From the NCBI GenBank assembly GCA_029959085.1, contig JARWIR010000016.1, forward strand, positions 11,205,441 to 11,269,440: a DNA stretch of 64,000 bases, given 5' to 3'. The notes under the pieces were generated by a model. The model worked only from the letters and a program-made list of their open reading frames with translations, had not been told where the DNA came from and ran no database searches. Position 1 is the first letter of the stretch, and every line of letters begins with the position of its first letter. Source of the DNA: Nemophila menziesii. Taxonomy: Eukaryota; Streptophyta; Magnoliopsida; Boraginales; Hydrophyllaceae. Positions 1-11,900 of this stretch are shown here, in pieces. A program made the translations under genes and the position numbers.

Positions 1-1160
1 ATCTCATATTCTCTTGGTCATGTATTTGACTATTTGTCATGATTCGTAATAAATTAAAATTTTTGGTTGAATTCGCAAGATAAATTGCTTTTTACATGCA
101 ATTATTTTTCCACAGTTTATACGGAGTGCGTATAATATATCAAATCGAAAGCTCTTGGCATTGGGAACAAATCCCAAATAAATCATGTCAAAATGATGAC
201 ACTAAACACACGGAAAATAAATTCTTCTCATGATTTTTTATCAACTATTTTTAAATAATTGCAAATTCTTCTCATGATTTTTTATCAACTATTTTTAAAT
301 AATTGCAATTGCTTCTCGTGCAAACTAGTATAATTCTTATAAGTTATGCTATAAGCATAAATTATAAATACACATAGTGTATGTATCAATATTAATTTGA
401 TATATATACCTTAAATTAGGTATTTTTCCATCAATCTTGTAAGATGTTAATTTACTTTATAATAAAATAAAATAATAATAATATTGATATAAAAAAGTAA
501 AAGTTAATCAATAAAATGAAAAAAAATGGAAGAAGGAAGAAAAATTATCACATCGGTAAATCATGTGTTAAACATTACCTCACTTGTCTTAAAATCACAA
601 TTTGCCCAATATGATGGATGAATAGACATCCATATAATAAATTAATGGTTTGAGTGCTAATAGATCAAGTGTATGACCATGATTTTTTTCTTTCTCCAAA
701 GCTACGGCTTTGGTTCGGTGAACAATTTTTTTCTTTTATTATTGTTTCGATTTATATGAAACATATGTATATAATGGCAGTGCGGCTAAAACAAATGCCT
801 TTTTTTTTTTGTAATTCAAGGAAAAATAGATATATCACTTTAGTGATATCCATGACTAAGGCACATATACTAAGGTACATGTACTCACGTGAATGTCATT
901 CAAAAAGAAGTTTCATTTTACCTTTTCTTTAATACTTTACAGCGGCGAAGGTTAAAACATCTAGTGTTTTTTTTTCCACACTGATTAGCAAATCAGATTT
1001 ACAAGAATGGATTTATGCAAAATAGAATTGTTTCATTTTTAATTACCATAGTGGAATGATACAATATAACAGTTAACAATTATTCATTGCCATTAATATG
1101 CTAGTTTATTCTTTGAGAGGTAGAAACAGAATTTGCTTGCATCGGCTAGATATAGTATTT
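1..1160. other. AT-rich intergenic DNA
   Basis: No coding region is supported. Short open frames here have low-complexity Phe/Ile/Lys-rich translations and resemble no family I recognise. The only structure seen is a small tandem duplication, listed separately. The stretch ends at the target site of the copia element. Confidence 0.6.
221..308. repeat. Two-copy 44-bp tandem duplication
   Basis: Bases 221-264 are repeated exactly as 265-308; the unit begins ATTCTTCTCATG and ends ATAATTGCAA. Exact identity points to a recent local duplication, for example by replication slippage. No gene is affected. Confidence 0.9.
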
Positions 1161-1165
1161 CTAGC

Positions 1166-1469
1166 TCTTGGAATACAGCTGGTGAAGTTGACAAGAAGCA
1201 CTTGAGCAAAATAAATGAAGAAGAGAAGTGCAGGGACTAAAATGCAAAGTTGATATTAGGTTGTTAGTTAGTTAGTCAATTGGAATAAAATACAGCTGTT
1301 GCAGCTGTCATTTAGTTAGACTAAGCATCTTGTATATATACATAGCTTTAACAAATGTAAATTCATTAACTAAGAAATAGAAATCAAGTTTTTCTCTCTC
1401 GCTCAGTTCTTCATCTCTTTTCTCTGCTTGAAGCTCCTTTCATGGCTTCTCTAACTCTCTTCTTTTACA
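1166..1469 (+). repeat. 5' LTR of the copia element
   Basis: Matches 5793-6096 over its full length with three substitutions seen. It starts TCTTGGAATACAGC and ends TCTTTTACA. A TATATATACAT stretch near 1331 is a plausible TATA box for the retrotransposon promoter. Confidence 0.95.
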
Positions 1470-1481
1470 TGGTATCAGAGC
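1470..1481 (+). other. Primer binding site (initiator tRNA-Met)
   Basis: TGGTATCAGAGC directly abuts the 5' LTR. This is the usual plant copia primer site, complementary to the 3' end of initiator methionine tRNA, where minus-strand DNA synthesis starts. Confidence 0.95.
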
Positions 1482-1547
1482 AAAATTAAACAAATCTTCC
1501 ACATAAATATCTCTCTTTTCTAGATTCTTACTTCTTTACTATCTTCA

Positions 1548-4500
1548 ATGGCAAATCAATCGCCTACAGAGGATTTTTCTAGCCCATTCTATCTACATCC
1601 TAGTGAAAACACTGGGATTTCCTTAGTTTCTGAGGTATTAACTGGAGAAAATTACCTGTCATGGTCAAGAGCGATTGAAATCGCTTTATCAGTCAAGAAT
1701 AAGCTAGGTTTCGTTAATGGAGATATCACGCAACCACCACTCACAGATTTAGTTCTCTTCTCCGCTTGGAATCGAGCAAACAATTTGGTACTTTATTGGC
1801 TCTTAAACTCAATTTCTAAGGATATTAGAGGAAGCTTATTATATGTATCTTCTGCGTTTGAACTATACAATGAATTGAAAACTCGTTTCAGTAAGAGCAA
1901 TGGAACACGAGTGTTTCATTTAGAAAAAAGCTTAAGTTCAATTTCTCAAAATAATAGCTCAATTTCAGAGTATTTTGCAAAATTTAAGACTATTTGGGAC
2001 GAGTATATACATTTTAGACCCTTACCTAGCTGCTCTTGTGGACACATGAACCAGTGTTCATGCAAATTGTTAGAAATCCTGATCGAAAGACAACATAATG
2101 ATTTCGTAATCAAGTTTCTAATAGGATTAAATGAATCGTATTCATCTGTTAGGAGCCAAATCCTTCTAATGAGTCCATTACCAAGTATAAACTCTGTCTT
2201 TTCTATGATACTTCAAGAAGAAAGTCAAAGATTACTTACAAACTCTATAAATGATGCACCTGTTCATGCATTTTATGTCAAAAATACTCCAAGAAACAAC
2301 AATTTTCCTGAAAGAAAGAGAGTAATATGTAGTCATTGTGGTTATACTGGACATACTATTGAAACTTGTTATCAAGTTCATGGTTATCCGGTTGGATGGG
2401 AAGGACCTAGAGGAAAAAGAATATACAATAACAACAATCAAAGATCATATAACCCAAGAGCACACTATGCTATGGTTCAAGAAGATAATGAGGCAGACTT
2501 CAATGATCAAGAATCCAAAATATATTCAAAAACTCCTACTCTTAATGATCTCACTCCTGAAGATATCGCAAAATTAATGGCTCTTGCACATGGACCTGCA
2601 GAAAACTCATCTTCTCTTCCTGCTGTTCATCATGTCTCAACACAAGAAGGTAATTTCAATATAGATTCTTGGATACTTGACACAGGTGCTACAGACCATC
2701 TTGTGTATAATCAATCTCTATATACTAGTAATGTTGCACTAGTTAATATACCAGTTACTTTACCAAATGGTGAAGCTATTTCTGCTACTCACAAAGGTAG
2801 TATACGCATAAACAACCACATTACTCTACATAATGTGCTTTGTGTGCCAATACTAAAATACAATTTACTATCTGTTTCAAGACTAACTAAAGACTCAGTG
2901 ATTTCAGTGATTTTCTTTCCATCTCACTGTATATTACAGGTTCAAAAGTCCAAGATGATGATTGGGATTGTTTATGAAAGTCAAGGCTTATATTACTTCA
3001 AGGCCTCTTCTCCAAAACTAGCTCTTCATACAGCTGCTGAAACTTTTGATTTATGGCATTCTAGACTTGGTCATCCATCAAAAGCTAAACTATCTGCATT
3101 AAAATCAATAGATTCTTCCATTACTTTTCTAAAAACAAATGTTTGTGACTCATGTCATTTTGCTAAACAAAAGAAACTCATGTTTCCCATTTCTGAAAGT
3201 TGTACTAACTCTTGCTTTGAATTAATACACTGTGAAATATGGGGACCATTCAAACAAGAATCTTACACATGACATAGATATTTTCTAACTATTGTAGATG
3301 ATTTCTCAAGATGTACTTGGATTTATCTTATGAGAGCAAAGTCAGAAGTTCACCAACATTTACTAAGCTTTTACCATCTTATTCTCACACAATTTCACAC
3401 TAAAATCAAGGTATTAAGATCAGATAATGGAGGAGAGTTCAATCTTCTACAGTTCTATTCAGATAAAGGCATAATACACCAGTTGAGTTGTGTAGAAACA
3501 CCTCAACAAAACGGTTTGGTTGAAAGGAAACATCAACACTTGCTCACTACAGCCAGAGCATTAATGTTTCAATCCAATCTTCCTTTACAATAATCAATTT
3601 TAACAGCCGCTCATTTAATCAATAGATTACCAACTCCTCTATTAAACAACCTCTCACCATACCAAATTCTTTACCAAAAACCACCCAATCTCAGTCATCT
3701 CAGAGTGTTTGGTTCTCTTTGCTTTGCCTCTACCCTACAAAATAATAGATCAAAATTTGATTCTCGAGCTCTTAAATGTATTTTCTTGAGTTATCCTATT
3801 GGAACAAAAGGATACAAACTCCTCAACATAGAAACCAACACCACCTTAATCTCAAGAAATGTGGTTTTTCATGAAACCATTTTCCCATTTTCAAAATTTA
3901 CACCATCAACACAACTTCACACCCTCTTGTTTCCACCATCTACCACTAACATTTCAGATTATATAACACCACTCTCACCTCCTGTTCAACCTCAACCAAA
4001 TCCAAATAACTCACACAATGATATTCCCTCTCCACAAACAGATAATCCTCCCCAACCAACCAATCAAACTACCAAAACTACCAGAACCAGACAACCTCCT
4101 AGCTATCTTAAGGACTATGTTTGTCCTTCTACATCCTTATTACATCTATCTACAACTTCTACACAACCTTTATATCCTATCACAGATTTTTTAAGCACCA
4201 ACAGATTATCTCAGCCTTACACCTCCTTCATTGCCTCTATTTCTAGTCAAAATGAACCTAAAACCTATAAGCAAGCATCTACATCACCTGAATGGATGAC
4301 TGCTATCCATCACGAGTTAACTGCCCTCCAAGACAATCACACTTGGGATATTGTTCCTATACCTTCTAATGTATCTCCTATAGGTTGTAAATGGGTGTTC
4401 AAGTTGAAGTATAAAGCTGATGGAACTTTGGAGAGGTATAAAGCTCGTCTTGTAGCTAAGGGTTATAATCAACAAGAGGGACTCGACTTTTTTGACACAT

Positions 4501-5867
4501 TTTCACCGGTTGCAAAATCTGTGTCCATAAGGCTTATTATAGCTCTTGCTTCTATAAACAGATGGTCTTTACATCAATTAGATGTTAACAACGCGTTTTT
4601 ACATGGAGAATTGAATGAGGATGTATACATGAATGTACCTCAAGGTCTCTCAGATCCACCTAACTCTGTATGTAAGTTGAAGAAAAGTTTATATGGTCTT
4701 AAGCAAGCATCACGGAAATGGTTTGCTAAGCTTTCTCATGCTCTTACTTCATATGGTTTTAAACATTCTGATAGTGATTACAGTTTATTCATCAAGCATA
4801 ATTCACCCTCTTTCATCGCATTACTTGTATACGTGGATGACATTATAGTTGCAAGTAATTCAATTAAAGAAATTGATCAACTTAAGTGTTTTCTTCACAA
4901 AGAGTTTACAATTAAATACTTAGGAATCCTTAAATACTTCTTAGGCATTGAAGTAGCTCGCAATTCTAAAGGTATTTCTTTATCCCAACGAAAATATGCT
5001 TTGGATATTCTCGATGAGTGTGGTCTGACTGAATGTAAACCGGTTGCTTTTCCTATGGAATCAACTTTAAAATTGCGTATGGATGAATCTTGTTTAATGG
5101 ATAATCCATCCTCATACCGGCGATTAATAGGGAGACTTCTATATTTGACTATCACACGACCTGATCTGGCTTACTCGGTTAACTCTCTAAGTCAATTTCT
5201 TTCCAAACCAACCATTGATCATTGGAATGCAGCTCAGAGGGTGCTTATGTATATAAAAACTACTCCTGGTCAAGGTATATTTCACTCATCTTCATCTGAA
5301 ATGAAACTCAAAGCATTTTGTGATAGTGATTGGGCTGGCTGTCTTGATACAAGAAGAAGTATAACGGGTTTCTGTATTTTTCTTGGTGATTCTCTTATCT
5401 CTTGGAAGAGTAAGAAGCAATCCACCATTAGCAAATCTTCAGCTGAAGCTGAATATCGTGCGTTAGCTGCTACAACATGTGAATTACAATGGCTGGTCTA
5501 TGCTTTGAATGATTATGGAATCACTCATTCATCACCAGCTTTTATATACTCGGATAGTAAATCGGCGATTGCAATGTCAACAAATCCTGTTCAACATGAA
5601 CGAACTAAACATGTTGATATTGACTGCAAGATTACCCGTGAAAAATTACAAACTGGTGTCATCAAACTCTTTTATATACCTTCCAACTTACAACTTGCAG
5701 ATATGTTCACAAAACCCCTTGGTTCTCTACCATTTCACAATAATCTTTCCAAGTTGAACATTATAAATATCCATGTTCCACTTGTGGGGGGATCTTGGAA
5801 TACAGCTGCTGAAGTTGACAAGAAGCACTTGAGCAAAATAAATGAAGAAGAGAAGTGCAGGGACTAA
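1548..5867 (+). pseudogene. Copia gag-pol polyprotein with two nonsense codons
   Basis: One reading frame runs from ATG 1548 to TAA 5867 and is broken only by TGA at 3270-3272 and TAA at 3591-3593; there is no frameshift. Domains in order: gag with a CX2CX4HX4C zinc knuckle (about 2328-2370); aspartic protease with the DTGA signature (about 2680); GAG-pre-integrase around HSRLGHPS (about 3060); integrase core with DNGGEF (about 3424), which contains the first stop; reverse transcriptase with YVDD (about 4831); and RNase H with DSDWAG (about 5320). The frame continues through the polypurine tract and 75 nt into the 3' LTR, so the last 24 residues are LTR-encoded. Apart from the two stops the copy looks recently functional. 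Confidence 0.93.
5782..5792 (+). other. Polypurine tract
   Basis: TTGTGGGGGGA lies immediately upstream of the 3' LTR, where plus-strand DNA synthesis is primed in LTR retrotransposons. It is also inside the open pol reading frame. Confidence 0.85.
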
Positions 5868-6096
5868 AATGCAAAGTCGATATTAGGTTGTTAGTTAGTT
5901 AGTCAATTGGAATAAAATACAGCTGTTGCAGCTGTCATTTAGTTAGACTAAGCATCTTGTATATATACATAGCTTTAACAAATGTAAATTCATTAACTAA
6001 GAAATAGAAATCAAGTTTTTCTCTCTCGCTCAGTTTTTCATCTCTTTTCTCTGCTTGAAGCTCCTTTCATGGCTTCTCTAACTCTCTTCTTTTACA
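5793..6096 (+). repeat. 3' LTR of the copia element
   Basis: Near-identical to 1166-1469. The differences seen are G/C in CAGCTG(G/C)TGAAG, T/C in AAAGT(T/C)GAT and C/T in CTCAGTT(C/T)TTCATC. It is followed by the second CTAGC target copy. Confidence 0.95.
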
Positions 6097-6101
6097 CTAG
6101 C

Positions 6102-7574
6102 TCCCAAACCGAAAATTAATTAAGAGGATGGAATGATAAAAATTAATCCATCAATCTTTGCATATACACATGCACGTGAAATGGTTCATGCATATCTCTT
6201 TTTTTTTTGATAAAACCTCACTGCAGTGAAGGTAGATGAGCATTTTATTTAGTACTCTATTTTTTTTTTTTGGACGAGAATCAAAAATTCTCCTTATCAT
6301 TTTTTTTTTCATTTCCTTTGATTAAAGGTGATTTACCTAACTTCGTTTTTTTTTTTCGACATAAGTTAAACCTTGCCTTTTGCTTTGATTATATTAAAAT
6401 AATATATAAATATCGAAAGTAAAGGCTTTCAAAGGATCTATTATGTAGATCAAACAATCTCTTTTTTTTCATCCGAATTAATGAAAGAATACTTTTTTTC
6501 TTTTCCAATAGATCAAAAGATCTATAATCGCTTTTCATAAAATATAAAATTAATATTAGATATATATAATTTTAAAAATAATGATTAATTACCTGAATGT
6601 TAAATGGTAGAGGCTATCGTGTTGATAACGTGTTATGGACAGAGAGAATAGAGAGAGGGGCGTTCTGTTTATTATCAGAGAGTGTGTAGAATTACATAGT
6701 GTAGACTCCTATATATAGAAAATAGGAGACCCTAAACCCTAGTGCTCATGGGCTTGACTACTAGCCCATGGGCTGGAATGAATATCCACTAAATGGGTTT
6801 ATAACATTTATTTATTATTTGTATTACTCCAATTAAATTATAGTGTTTATTTTTTATATATATATTTATACATTAAAATATTAACATAACATATAATATA
6901 TTAATATAATAGTAATGATATTACATAAATTAAGTGTATATAATAATGTTAATTTACATATTTTTCGGATAACTAGAAACTGGTAAACTCATCAATTTAA
7001 AAAACAAAAAACCAAATGACATTGGATTCTCATAGTTATATTTTGACATTGCTAGTTATATATTTATGTGGCATATTTTTACCTTAATAAATTTTCGAAA
7101 ATATTGACTTTCGAACTTCCATATAATTCAAGCCCCCTTCAAATTAGTTCTTTGGATCCGCCCTTGCCTAGCAGCCGCCTTACATAGGAATGATCCCTTA
7201 CTACGTGAATATTTTCCATGGACAATGCTAGCTAATTTATTTTATTAAGAAAATTGACGTGTGTTAATGCTGACATATATTCATATACATTAATTTAGTG
7301 ATTTAATTCATCTTTAAGATGCTTTTTAAAAATTCGACATAGATTCTACTGTTCATCTTTTTCATTTTGCATGTAATTCCATCCATCTCTAGTTTTTTTC
7401 CATTCACGCTTTTTTTTTTCATGTATTTAATCAACAATTTCCGCTTTAGTGGAGTAAGTAATCTTTCATCTTCTTGTTTCTTTTTTGGCCTGTATTTTCT
7501 TTGTTGCCATATATTACTAGTGTAGTAGTTCGTGCTTTTTCCACTTTTCTTTACCTTATGAATATTTTTTACAT
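6102..7574. other. Gene-free AT-rich DNA with an LTR remnant
   Basis: Long T tracts and AT-rich sequence with no supported host gene. It includes the minus-strand LTR-like piece at 6631-6806. A minus-strand open frame covering 7303-7689 has a Lys-rich product with no recognisable domain and runs into the MITE at 7575, so it is not called a gene. Confidence 0.5.
6631..6806 (-). mobile_element. LTR fragment with adjoining primer-site-like sequence
   Basis: On the minus strand this block starts TGTTATAAACCC and ends CTGTCCATAACA, giving TG...CA ends, with TATATATAGG inside as a promoter-like motif. Directly beyond its 3' end (minus strand) lies CGTTATCAACACGA, which resembles the primer-site region of another copia lineage. 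No second LTR and no target duplication were found, so I read it as a truncated LTR plus leader. Confidence 0.5.
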
Positions 7575-7755
7575 GAGTAATGATATATACCATCCAAATA
7601 CATACCATCCAAATATCACTCAATGATGTGGTGTGAATTGATTGGTTAAAAATCGTTAATATATTTATTTTCTTGATTTGATTTAACATTTGTAACCAAG
7701 CAATTCACGCCACGTCATTGGGTGGTATGAATTTGGGTGGTATATATCATTACTC
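7575..7755. mobile_element. Mutator-like MITE, copy 1
   Basis: A 181-bp element whose ends are inverted (GAGTAATGATATATACCA left; TGGTATATATCATTACTC right). It is flanked by a 9-bp near-duplication, TTTTTACAT (7566-7574) and TTTGTACAT (7756-7764). A related element lies at 56493-56658 with a perfect 9-bp duplication. The duplication length is typical of Mutator-type transposition. Non-coding. Confidence 0.8.
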
Positions 7756-7884
7756 TTTGTACATATTCTTTCTTTGGTCACTTGTCTTTCTCCACTTTTC
7801 TGTTTAATTTATTAATATTTTGTACATATTCGTTCTTCTATTTCTTAGCTCACTACTACAGATCGGGGATTTACCTACGACAGC

Positions 7885-8150
7885 TTACCGACGACACGCA
7901 GATTCGTCGGTAAATTTTTAATATTTACCGACGACAGCTATTTACCGACGAGAGACGTCGTCGTTAAATTACCGGCGACTGTTTCTCGATGGTAAATGGT
8001 TAAAACGTCGTCGCTATATTTTTTATTAAAAAAATTTTGTTTCGATTTGTCGTCGGTAAATTACCGACAACACTGAAGTCGTCGGTATTAAGACCTTTTA
8101 CCGACGGCGGCTCCTTGTTTACCGATAAAATTACGTGTCGTCGGTAAAAA
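7885..8150. repeat. CACTA 5' sub-terminal repeat array
   Basis: Many copies of TTACCGACGAC and its complement GTCGTCGGTAA occur with irregular spacing and both orientations. In CACTA elements such motifs are the sites bound by the element's own DNA-binding protein. The matching array at the other end is at 14398-14800. Confidence 0.9.
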
Positions 8151-8906
8151 AATTGTGTATATTATTCTGGACAGACTGTATTTTTATCTCTTAAAATCCC
8201 AAAACCCCTATTTTTCCTCCCCAATTTCTCCCAAAAACATCAATCAATCTCATTCAAATTTTTTGCAATACCTTCTCCAATTCATCTTTAACCATTTCCA
8301 AGCTTATAATCAAGGTGGGGCATCATCAATACACAATTTCATCCACAAATATTAGGTAAATTCTTGAATTTTTTTTATTATTATGATATTTGGTGTAATT
8401 CTTGCAATATTATGTGATTAGGTTAAGTAATACATTGTCAAGGTTGGGAATTCATCATCAATCCAATTTCTTCCACCAATGCAAGGTATTTTCTTTAAAT
8501 TTCAAACTTTTTAATTTTTTTTTATGCATGGATTTTGATTTGTGTATTAGTTGCTATAAGTTATGATTGTGTATAATTTTTGATTGTCTAGTTAATTATT
8601 AAGTGTAAATCATGCATACATTCATTTATTTCTATTATGTTTTCATATATTTTTGTATTTGTGTAATTAATTAAATAAAATTGTTTATGTATTTATTGTG
8701 TTGTAATTTTATTTATTTATTTATTGTGATGTAATTTTATTTATTTATTGGTTTGTAATTCTATTCAAGCCATTGGTTTGTAATTTGTATTATTTTTATT
8801 CATTGTGTTGTAATTCTTATTCATTTTATTAATTGGGTTGTAATAATTATTTATTTTATTTTCATATGAATGTAGTTGTCTAGTTATCTAAAATTGTTGT
8901 AAAGAG
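8151..8906. other. CACTA 5' leader, non-coding
   Basis: Lies between the terminal array and the transposase start. It is C/T-rich then AT-rich and includes degenerate TTGTAATTTTATTTATTTATT-like stretches at about 8690-8860. It probably holds the transposase promoter and 5' UTR. A possible splice donor (ATTAG|GTAAATTC) lies near 8354. Confidence 0.5.
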
Positions 8907-11900
8907 ATGGCTTTGGTTTTGGATAAGAGTTGGATGGATGCGACAGATTTACTCGATCCAGACTATGTTATGGGGGTTATGGATTTTATCGCATATGCAA
9001 AACAACAAAAAGATTATAGAGATCTTATTTATTGCCCGTGTAACTATTGTAATAATTATCGCCGATTACCCACTCGGACGGTTACAGGCCACCTTTATAA
9101 GGAAGGGATTATGAAGTCGTATCGGGTTTGGATAAACACGGTGAGCAGTCGGTCATTCCCGAAGAAAATCCTATTTCGAACATAGTTAATGAAATTGCTG
9201 AGGTTTATGAGGATGTGAGACACAGTTACGATGTTGGCGGCATCAGGGTGACACCGAGATGAGAGACGCAAAAATTCCAATTAGTAGCAGTTTTGAAAAA
9301 ATGTTTAACGAATTAGAGACAGAATTATATCTGGGTTGTACAGCGATGAGTTCATTGAACTTCATTGCCAATCTTATGCACGTAAAAGTAAAGAACAAGT
9401 GGACTAACACGTCATTCACCGAGCTATTGGAGTTGGTTGGTCGTATTTTGCCCAAACCTCACACTTTGCCCGATTCTTATGATGCATGCAACAAGAAGTT
9501 GAAAAGTTCGGGTATGGGGTATATTACTATCGATGTTTGCTTGAACGATTGTGTCATATTTTACAAAGAGAATAAAGACCTCGATAAGTATCCAGTTTGT
9601 AGCGAGTCTAGATGGGACCCAAAGAAGGGTATCAAAGTACCGCATAAGAAGCTTCGTTACTTTCCGATTGCTCCCAGATTACAGCGACTATACGCTTCGA
9701 AGCACACCGCTGAAGACATTATATGGCACCATACCGGAAAGAGTGCCGATCCAGACATGTTGCGTCATCCGGTTGATGGTGATAGTTGGAAGAGATTTTC
9801 AGCGCTACATCCTAAGTTTGCTAGCGAACCTCGTAATGTATATTTGGGTCTCGGTATCGACGGGTTTTGTCCTTTCTCTATGCAAAACAACTCGTACAGC
9901 ATGTGGCCTGTCATATTAAACGTCTATAACTTGCCACCATGGGTATGCATGAAGGAAACCACATTTCAGCTTTGTCTGTTGATTCTGGGTCCTCGTTCAC
10001 TCGGTAAGGACATTGATGTTTACCTCCGCCCTATGATAGATGAGTTGGACGAGTTGTAGGGTAAAGGGATCCTTACGTATGATTCCCATACAAAGCAAGA
10101 GTTTACTATGAAGGTTTGTCTGTTGTCCACGACCAATGATTTCCCCGCTCGGTCATACACTTCAGGATGGTCGGGTCAAGGTTACATGGCTTGCCCAGAG
10201 TGCATGGATTCTACTCCGTCGTTGAGTGTGAAAAAAAGTGTGGTTTACATTGACCATAGACGTTGGTTACCTACCGGACATGGGTTAGAAAAGAAAATGT
10301 TTTGTACCCGAAAACCAATTATATTAGCCGACCGAGGAAACATAGTCCAGCTAGTATTCAGACACAGTTAGATGGCCTTCCCATTGTGTTTCCCGGCAAA
10401 CACAAGGATTTTGGGCGGGGGGGGGGGGGGAATCGTTAGGCAAACTGGTCCACGTCTATTCAATTGGAAGAAAAAAAGTATCTTTTATCGTTTACCTTAT
10501 TGGTCCGAAAATTTGTTGTAACATAACATTGATGTCATGCATTGTGAGAAAAACGTGTGTGATGCTCTTCTCAGTACAGTTATAGCACTTGATGGGAAAG
10601 TAAACAAAGATAACGTTAAGGCGCGACAGGATCTTGAGAAAACGAACATCAGGAAAGAATTGTGGTTGACAACAAGAGGACCTAAAACGATTCTAAAACG
10701 GGGAAAGTATATGTTGTCAGTGGAGAAGAGGAAGATGTTTCTTGAGTGGTTACAGGCACAGAGGTTTCCCGATGGATTCGCGTCTAGTATGAGGAATAAT
10801 GTTCAAGTCGATACAGGGAAGATCATTGGAATGAAATCGCATGATTGTCATGTTATGATGCAGTATCTTTTTGTTTGTTGTCTCCCCGGACTTCTAGATG
10901 ATAAACCAATTAGCGACGCGATTATTGGGTTAGCTAACGTGTTTAGAGTAGTTTGTAACAAGAATCTGAGAAGAGTTGGAAGACGGAAAGGCGAAAGTGG
11001 TTGAAGTGATGTGCAAATTAGAAATGATCTTACCTCCCGCGTTTTTTGATGTGATGATCCACTTAGTGATTCACTTATACGATGAAGCGTTGTTAGGGGG
11101 CCCAGTTCAAATGCAGAATTGTACCCATTTGAAAGGTATTTGAAGAAGTTAAAAAGAGTATATTCGAAACCCGGCTAGGCCTGAGGGTTCCATAGCCGAG
11201 GGTTACGTGGCGGAAGAGACGTTGACCTTCATATCACGGTATCTTAGTGAAGAAAAAACAAAGTTCAACGATCCAGGTAGATACAACGAACAACTTCCAG
11301 AACCAAAAGAGCTATTCGTATTCAATTCTCAGTGTACTCCAATTGGCAAGAAAGAGTCAGGTTCTTTACCAGCTCTGCTGAAGGAGCACGTCAGTTGGTA
11401 TATTTTGAATAACTGCGACGAACTCGAACCATATAGGACGTAAGTAACGTTTACTTATTTATATTTATATTCATATTTATATTCATATTTATATGTATAT
11501 TTATATTTATATGTTTATTCATATTTATATTCATATTTATATGTATATTTATATTTATATGTATATTTATATTTATATTTATATTTATATTTATATTTAT
11601 ATTTATATTTATATTTATATTTATATTTATATTTATATTTATATTTATATTTATATTCATATTTATATGTATATGTATATGTATATTTATATTTATATTT
11701 ATATTATATTTATATTTATATTTATATTTATATTTATATTTATATTTATATTTATATTTATATTTATATTTATATTTATATTTATATTTATATTTATATT
11801 TATATTCATATTCATATTCGTATTTATATTCATATTTATATTTATATGTATATTCATATTTATATTTATATGTATATTCATATTAACTTATTTATATTCA

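Larger units (their letters stand above)
1166..6096 (+). mobile_element. Complete Ty1/copia LTR retrotransposon
   Basis: The element is bounded by 304-bp direct LTRs and flanked by the 5-bp target duplication CTAGC (1161-1165 and 6097-6101). A primer binding site complementary to initiator tRNA-Met follows the 5' LTR, and a purine tract precedes the 3' LTR. The domain order gag, protease, integrase, reverse transcriptase, RNase H is the copia order. By eye the LTRs differ at three positions of 304, so the insertion is recent. The LTRs start TC rather than the canonical TG. The polyprotein has two in-frame stops, so this copy could move only with proteins supplied in trans. Confidence 0.97.

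Noticed and set aside
7303..7689. Lys-rich minus-strand ORF of 128 codons
   Set aside because: It runs into the MITE at 7575-7755, and the rest matches no domain; probably an A/T composition artefact.
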